Shown here: piece by piece, positions 60,335 to 64,000 of the stretch
How the letters are laid out: every line of letters begins with the position of its first letter
How positions within the stretch are numbered: position 1 is the stretch's first letter
Source of the DNA: Rhizobiaceae bacterium
Lineage (GTDB): Bacteria; Pseudomonadota; Alphaproteobacteria; Rhizobiales; Rhizobiaceae
Assembly: GCA_023953845.1 (NCBI GenBank)
Contig: JAMLJC010000001.1
Span: 3,420,501 to 3,484,500 of the forward strand
DNA: 64,000 bases
Direction: 5' to 3'
Program-made: the position numbers and the translations under genes
Notes under the pieces: generated by a model
Told to the model about the DNA's origin: nothing
Seen by the model: only the letters and a program-made list of their open reading frames with translations
The model's database searches: none

Positions 60335-60400
60335 GCTTGGCATAGCGTCCGTGTGAAAGCTGCGGCACAATGGATCGCGATACAGGCCCACCTTGGCTGC

Positions 60401-60772
60401 CTACTCGACGATCTTCCAGTACGAGTCCTTGAGGATCACCTTGCCGTCGCGAAACACGTAGAAATCGCAGCCCCGGACCTCGATGTTCTTTCCATCGCGC
60501 GTACTGCCAGTAAGGGTCCATTTCGATATGCCGGTGCTGCCGGCTTCATCCACGAAATGCTCGTCATTGCCGTAGTGGACGTCAGGCAGTCCCTCGAAAC
60601 GTGTCGCAAGCGCCGCCCGCACATCCGGCTTGCCCTCGAAACGCGCACCCCAGGGCTTGCTGCCCCTCGGCATCTGCAAGACGCAATCCTCGGCGAAGAA
60701 CGTCATGATGCGGTCGAGGTCATGCGCGTTGAAGGCTTCGCAGAGCTGCTTCAGCGTCGATCGAATGTCCAT
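60401..60772 (-). CDS. SnoaL-like/NTF2-fold protein
   Basis: A 123-residue small alpha+beta cone protein of the SnoaL-like (polyketide cyclase-related) group. It begins DIRSTLKQLCEAFNAHDLDR, with the CEAFNAHDLDRIM start, and continues FFAEDCVLQMPRG, then STGISKWTLTGST and GCDFYVFRDGKVILKDSYWK at the end. ATG 60772 is preceded by GGAGGG. The enzymatic role is unknown; family members include ketosteroid isomerase-like enzymes and binding proteins. No neighbour explains its function. Confidence 0.75.
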   Translation of the reverse strand: MDIRSTLKQLCEAFNAHDLDRIMTFFAEDCVLQMPRGSKPWGARFEGKPDVRAALATRFEGLPDVHYGNDEHFVDEAGSTGISKWTLTGSTRDGKNIEVRGCDFYVFRDGKVILKDSYWKIVE

Positions 60773-60929
60773 CGCCGGTTTCCCTCCGATGCCCGTTCGC
60801 CTGGAGTTCGAGTAGGTCACTGACGACAGGACAGGTCAAGATCGGGTTCTTGGGATCACCGACGGCAATCCGCCGGCCATCGGGCCGGCAGCAACCTTCG
60901 GCATGACGAAGGAGCGGAGCCCCGGGCCG

Positions 60930-63035
60930 TCAGGCGCCTGCCTTGCCTGTCACCTTCAGCGCGAAGGCATGGGTGAAGGCGACCTCTTCCAGCCGAGAGA
61001 AGCGGCCGGACGCGCCGGCATGGCCGGACTTCATGTTGATCTTGAAGAGCACCGGATTGTCGTCGGTCTTCATGGCGCGGAGTTTCGCCACCCACTTCGC
61101 CGGCTCCCAATAGGTGACGCGCGGGTCGGTGAGGCCGGCGACGGCGAGGATCGGCGGATAGGCCTGCGCCGACACATTGTCGTAGGGCGAATAGGCGGCG
61201 ATGGTCCGATAGTCCTCGGCCGAGGCGATCGGATTGCCCCATTCGGGCCATTCCGGCGGGGTCAACGGCAGCGTGGCGTCGAGCATGGTGGTCAGCACGT
61301 CGACGAACGGAACTTCGGCGATGATGCCGCCGAAAGCTTCCGGGGCCATGTTGGCGACAGCGCCCATCAGCATGCCGCCGGCCGAGCCGCCATGTGCGAC
61401 GATGCGATCATGGCTGGTGAAACCTTCGCGGACCAGATGCCGCGCGACCGCGATGAAGTCCGTAAAGGTGTTCATCTTTTTCGCGCGCTTGCCGTCCTCG
61501 TACCAGGCGTAGCCCTTGTCCTTGCCGCCGCGGATATGGGCGATGGCATAGACGAAGCCGCGATCGACCAGCGACAGGATGTTGGTGTTGAAGGAGGCCG
61601 GGATCGAGGAGCCGTAGGAGCCGTAGCCGTAGAGCAGGGCAGGGGCCGTGCCGTCGAGCGGCGTGCTACGGTGGTAGACGATGGAAACCGGCACCAATTC
61701 GCCGTCAGCGGCCGGCGCCATCAGACGGCGGGTGACGTAGTCGTCAGGATCGTGGCCGGAGGGCACTTCCTGCGTCTTGAGCAGCGTCCGCTCGCGCGTG
61801 CGCATGTCGTAGTCGAAAAGCTGCGACGGGGTCGTCATCGACGAGTATGAGAAGCGGATCGTCTCCGTGTCGTATTCGTATGAGCCCGACAGGCCGAGGG
61901 AATAGGCTTCCTCGGCGAAATCGATCGCATGTTCCTCGCCGGTCGCGCGGTCGCGGATGACGATGCGCGGCAGGCCGTCCTTGCGTTCGAGGCGGACGAG
62001 GAAATTCTTGAAGGCGAGGATCGACAGGATGAGCCGGCCTGGCTCATGCGGCACCAGTTCCTTCCAGTTGGCCGGATCGGGATCGGACACCGGCGCGGTG
62101 ACGATCTTGAAATCCTTGGCGCCGTCGGCATTGGTCAGGATGAAGAAGACATCGCCGCCTTCCTCCAGATCGTACTGGCGTTCGGTCAGGCGCGGCGAGA
62201 CGATCCTCGGTTCCGCCAGCGGATCGTCTGCCGGGATGATGCGGTACTCCGATGTCTCGTGATCGTGGATCGAGATGAAGATACAGCGGTTGTCGCGCGT
62301 GCCGCCGACGCTGACGAAGAAGCCGGGGTCGGTCTCCTCGAAGATCAGCCGGTCTTCCGACGCAGGCGTGCCGACCTTGTGCAGGAAAACCTTGGACGGC
62401 CGATGGTTCTCGTCCATGCGCGTGTAGAAGAACGCGCTGTTGTCGGCTGTCCACACGCCGTCGCCCCCGGTGTCCGGCACCTCGTCGGAACCGTCCGCGC
62501 CGGTGGCGAGGTCGCGCACGCGCAGCGTGAAGAACTCCGATCCCTTGTCGTCAAACCCCCACAGCAGCCGCTTGTGGTCGCTCGAGTGGCCGACGCCGCC
62601 GATGCGGAAATAGGGATGCCCCTCGGCCTCCGCGTCGCCGTCGAGGAAGATGGCCTGCTCGCCGCCGTCACGCGGCGTGCGGAAATAGCGCGGATGCTGG
62701 CCGCCGAGCTTGAACGACGTGCCGTAGGCATAGGGGCCGTCCTTCATCGGCACGGAGGAGTCATCCTCCTTGATGCGGCCCTTCATCTCCTGGAACAACT
62801 TCGCCTGAAGCTCGGTCGTGTCGGCCATCAGCTTTTCCTGATAGGCGTTTTCGGCCTCAAGATGCGCGCGGATGTCGGACGCCAGGACGTCTGGATCGCG
62901 AAACACCTCCTGCCAGTTGCCGGCGCGCAGCCATGCATAGTCGTCCGTGCGACGGATGCCGTGATGCTCGTCCACGACGGGTCGACGGTCGGTTCCTGGA
63001 GCCGCCGGGGAAGCAAAGATGTGTCGAGGGGCCAT
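60930..63035 (-). CDS. ptrB: Oligopeptidase B (S9 prolyl oligopeptidase family)
   Basis: The 701-residue serine peptidase cleaves short peptides after basic residues. An N-terminal beta-propeller (about 60-410) precedes the alpha/beta-hydrolase domain, with nucleophile S551 in HGGSAGGMLMGAVAN, Asp in GLTDPRVTYWEP and His in KSGHAGASGRFS. I chose ATG 63035; the frame extends 22 codons upstream. The enzyme is expected to be cytoplasmic as no signal peptide is visible. Confidence 0.92.
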   Translation of the reverse strand: MAPRHIFASPAAPGTDRRPVVDEHHGIRRTDDYAWLRAGNWQEVFRDPDVLASDIRAHLEAENAYQEKLMADTTELQAKLFQEMKGRIKEDDSSVPMKDGPYAYGTSFKLGGQHPRYFRTPRDGGEQAIFLDGDAEAEGHPYFRIGGVGHSSDHKRLLWGFDDKGSEFFTLRVRDLATGADGSDEVPDTGGDGVWTADNSAFFYTRMDENHRPSKVFLHKVGTPASEDRLIFEETDPGFFVSVGGTRDNRCIFISIHDHETSEYRIIPADDPLAEPRIVSPRLTERQYDLEEGGDVFFILTNADGAKDFKIVTAPVSDPDPANWKELVPHEPGRLILSILAFKNFLVRLERKDGLPRIVIRDRATGEEHAIDFAEEAYSLGLSGSYEYDTETIRFSYSSMTTPSQLFDYDMRTRERTLLKTQEVPSGHDPDDYVTRRLMAPAADGELVPVSIVYHRSTPLDGTAPALLYGYGSYGSSIPASFNTNILSLVDRGFVYAIAHIRGGKDKGYAWYEDGKRAKKMNTFTDFIAVARHLVREGFTSHDRIVAHGGSAGGMLMGAVANMAPEAFGGIIAEVPFVDVLTTMLDATLPLTPPEWPEWGNPIASAEDYRTIAAYSPYDNVSAQAYPPILAVAGLTDPRVTYWEPAKWVAKLRAMKTDDNPVLFKINMKSGHAGASGRFSRLEEVAFTHAFALKVTGKAGA

Positions 63036-63151
63036 TGTGCTCCTGCCGTGGTTTCGATCTGAACGCGTGGTGAACGGCGAGATCAGGAAGGGTTCAAGCA
63101 AAACCGTTTAGGCGTTTGCCGGAGCAATAGATAGCTATGAGGATCAACCAG

Positions 63152-63523
63152 ATGAAGACCACCCTTTTTCGAACCGCCGCCGCGCTCGTCGTCGCTTCGA
63201 CGGTGGCCTTCCTCGCCGGCCATGTGCAGGCGTCGGCTTTCGCGGCATGGCAGGTGAAGAACGTGGCGTGGGGCGACACGCTGAATGTCAGAAAATACCC
63301 GTCGAGCGGATCGCAGAAGCAGGCGGCCTATCCGAACGGCACGGTGTTGCAGATGACGGGAAAATGCACCGGCGGGATCGACCTGTTCGACATTTCCGGG
63401 CTGCCCGACCACAAGCAAAGGCAGCTTGTCCGCTACGAATGGTGCCAGATCTGGCACGATCCGAGGAATGACGGCCACTACGTCACGGGATGGGTCTACG
63501 GGCGATACATCGCGCCATACTGA
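63152..63523 (+). CDS. Exported SH3-like domain protein
   Basis: The 123-residue protein has a signal peptide (KTTLFRTAAALVVASTVAFL, cut after VQA) and a small SH3b-like domain, with LNVRKYPSSGSQKQ and CQIWHDPRNDGHYVTGWVYG; the LNVR motif and GWVYGRYI end are typical. SH3b domains bind peptidoglycan or metal. Two cysteines may be disulfide-bonded. I chose ATG 63152 because GAGGA precedes it; ATG 63137 would add five residues before the signal. Confidence 0.82.
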   Translation: MKTTLFRTAAALVVASTVAFLAGHVQASAFAAWQVKNVAWGDTLNVRKYPSSGSQKQAAYPNGTVLQMTGKCTGGIDLFDISGLPDHKQRQLVRYEWCQIWHDPRNDGHYVTGWVYGRYIAPY

Positions 63524-64000
63524 CTGCCGGCCCGCACACAAAAAATGGCCGCAATTTCGCCTCAACTATGACAACCGGAAGTCTGACGGCCATATGCCGC
63601 CCGCATCTGCGACGACGAGGTTTGTCTGTCCAAGATGAACAAGGCGGATTTGATGATCTGATTTCGTTCCGACCGCTGAGGGGATGTTGTCGCGGCAAGG
63701 CTACTTGATCTCGATATCTATATCGACGCGCGCCCATGTAGTCCCTTGCCGACAGATGAATGCTCTCAGAAACTTCATGTGCCTTTTCGAAACAGACGTA
63801 TGAGAACGACCAAGTATATTTATCGGAAGAACAAAAAAAATCAGTGCTTTCATGACGAATTTGCATATCGAGCAATTGACTTGACGCCGGGCTCACTCCA
63901 TTGAGTGGAGCGCGCGTGATTCAAGCCAACAAGCACATAGAGCGTGCATCCCCCTAACTGCCGGGGGTCAACTGCAACTTCCTTATATTGGGGCCAACCA
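63524..64000. other. Gene-free right edge
   Basis: No coding sequence, tRNA or rRNA is supported in these 477 bases. Codon periodicity is weak and the stretch around 63760-63880 is clearly richer in A and T than the genome, including an AAAAAAAA run near 63834. Small dyads are CTCCA-TTGAG-TGGAG (63896-63910) and a CCCCC/GGGGG pair near 63953. A promoter region for a gene beyond the right edge is possible. Confidence 0.5.

Noticed and set aside
60872..60889. GCCGGCC-ATCG-GGCCGGC hairpin considered as a terminator for the oligopeptidase gene
   Set aside because: The stem is short and no T tract follows on the minus strand; GC-rich hairpins of this size are expected by chance.
63896..63970. Small dyads near the right edge considered as a regulatory site or an RNA gene
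   Set aside because: Stems are only five base pairs, no gene start is visible downstream and no tRNA or known RNA fold is formed.

Overview
The window is a stretch of chromosome from a GC-rich alphaproteobacterium, almost certainly of the order Hyphomicrobiales (Rhizobiales). A Mesorhizobium/Phyllobacteriaceae-like organism is the best guess. The reasons are a rhizobial-type frc fructose ABC cluster run by a ROK regulator, a fused cysNC, a betI-betC/betA/betB choline cluster that includes choline-O-sulfatase, a complete glg operon, a rhizobial class 3 L-asparaginase and a TIGR03808-type Tat protein. Genus is an inference from gene content; no 16S gene is present. I see no prophage, insertion sequence or CRISPR array.

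Layout. 0-2 kb: the tail of a basic Trp/Arg-rich protein, tRNA-Gln and an O-antigen-ligase-like membrane protein. 2-5.7 kb: cysD-cysNC-cysQ for sulfate activation and PAP recycling. 5.7-10.2 kb: a LysR regulator divergent from an EamA transporter, a PAP2-family membrane phosphatase, a structured gene-free segment, and a DegT-type sugar aminotransferase. 10.4-15.9 kb: fructose uptake, with a PfkB kinase and frcR on the minus strand divergent from frcBCA, separated by a 39-bp palindrome. 16-29.1 kb: glgP-glgB-glgC-glgA-pgm-glgX plus an alpha-glucosidase-like gene, a full glycogen synthesis and breakdown operon. 29.2-34.8 kb: a toxin-antitoxin pair with a nonsense-mutated toxin, tRNA-Pro, two genes that together could take fructose-6-P to GDP-mannose (phosphomannomutase and a GDP-mannose pyrophosphorylase/AGE isomerase fusion), and vapBC. 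34.8-42 kb: the choline/choline-sulfate to glycine betaine cluster on the minus strand, betI-betC-GST-dehydratase-betA-betB. 42-48 kb: thiolase, a secreted Pro/Ala-rich protein, a frameshifted DUF3750 gene, class 3 asparaginase, a Tat-exported beta-helix protein and an atypical Gre-family protein. 48-52.5 kb: higBA with a small third gene, and a two-subunit methylmalonyl-CoA mutase. 52.5-63.5 kb: a HerA-like DUF853 ATPase, a GSU2403-fold nucleotidyltransferase, an L,D-transpeptidase, 2-haloacid dehalogenase, BCAT, SodB, two c-type cytochromes, a SnoaL-like protein, oligopeptidase B and an SH3-like exported protein. The last 477 bases hold no gene I can support.

Most genes are conserved metabolic core. 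The less explained material lies between them: two copies of a long G/C-tract inverted repeat whose arms both fit a G-quadruplex pattern, paired palindromic operators in front of all three toxin-antitoxin modules, a cluster of AATTGC/GCAATT half-sites in front of the nucleotidyltransferase gene, an 8-bp minisatellite upstream of betB, and two probable point-mutation pseudogenes. I did not find a clearly new multi-gene system. The best candidates for follow-up are the repeat family, the lone nucleotidyltransferase with its upstream motif array, and the three-gene higBA locus.
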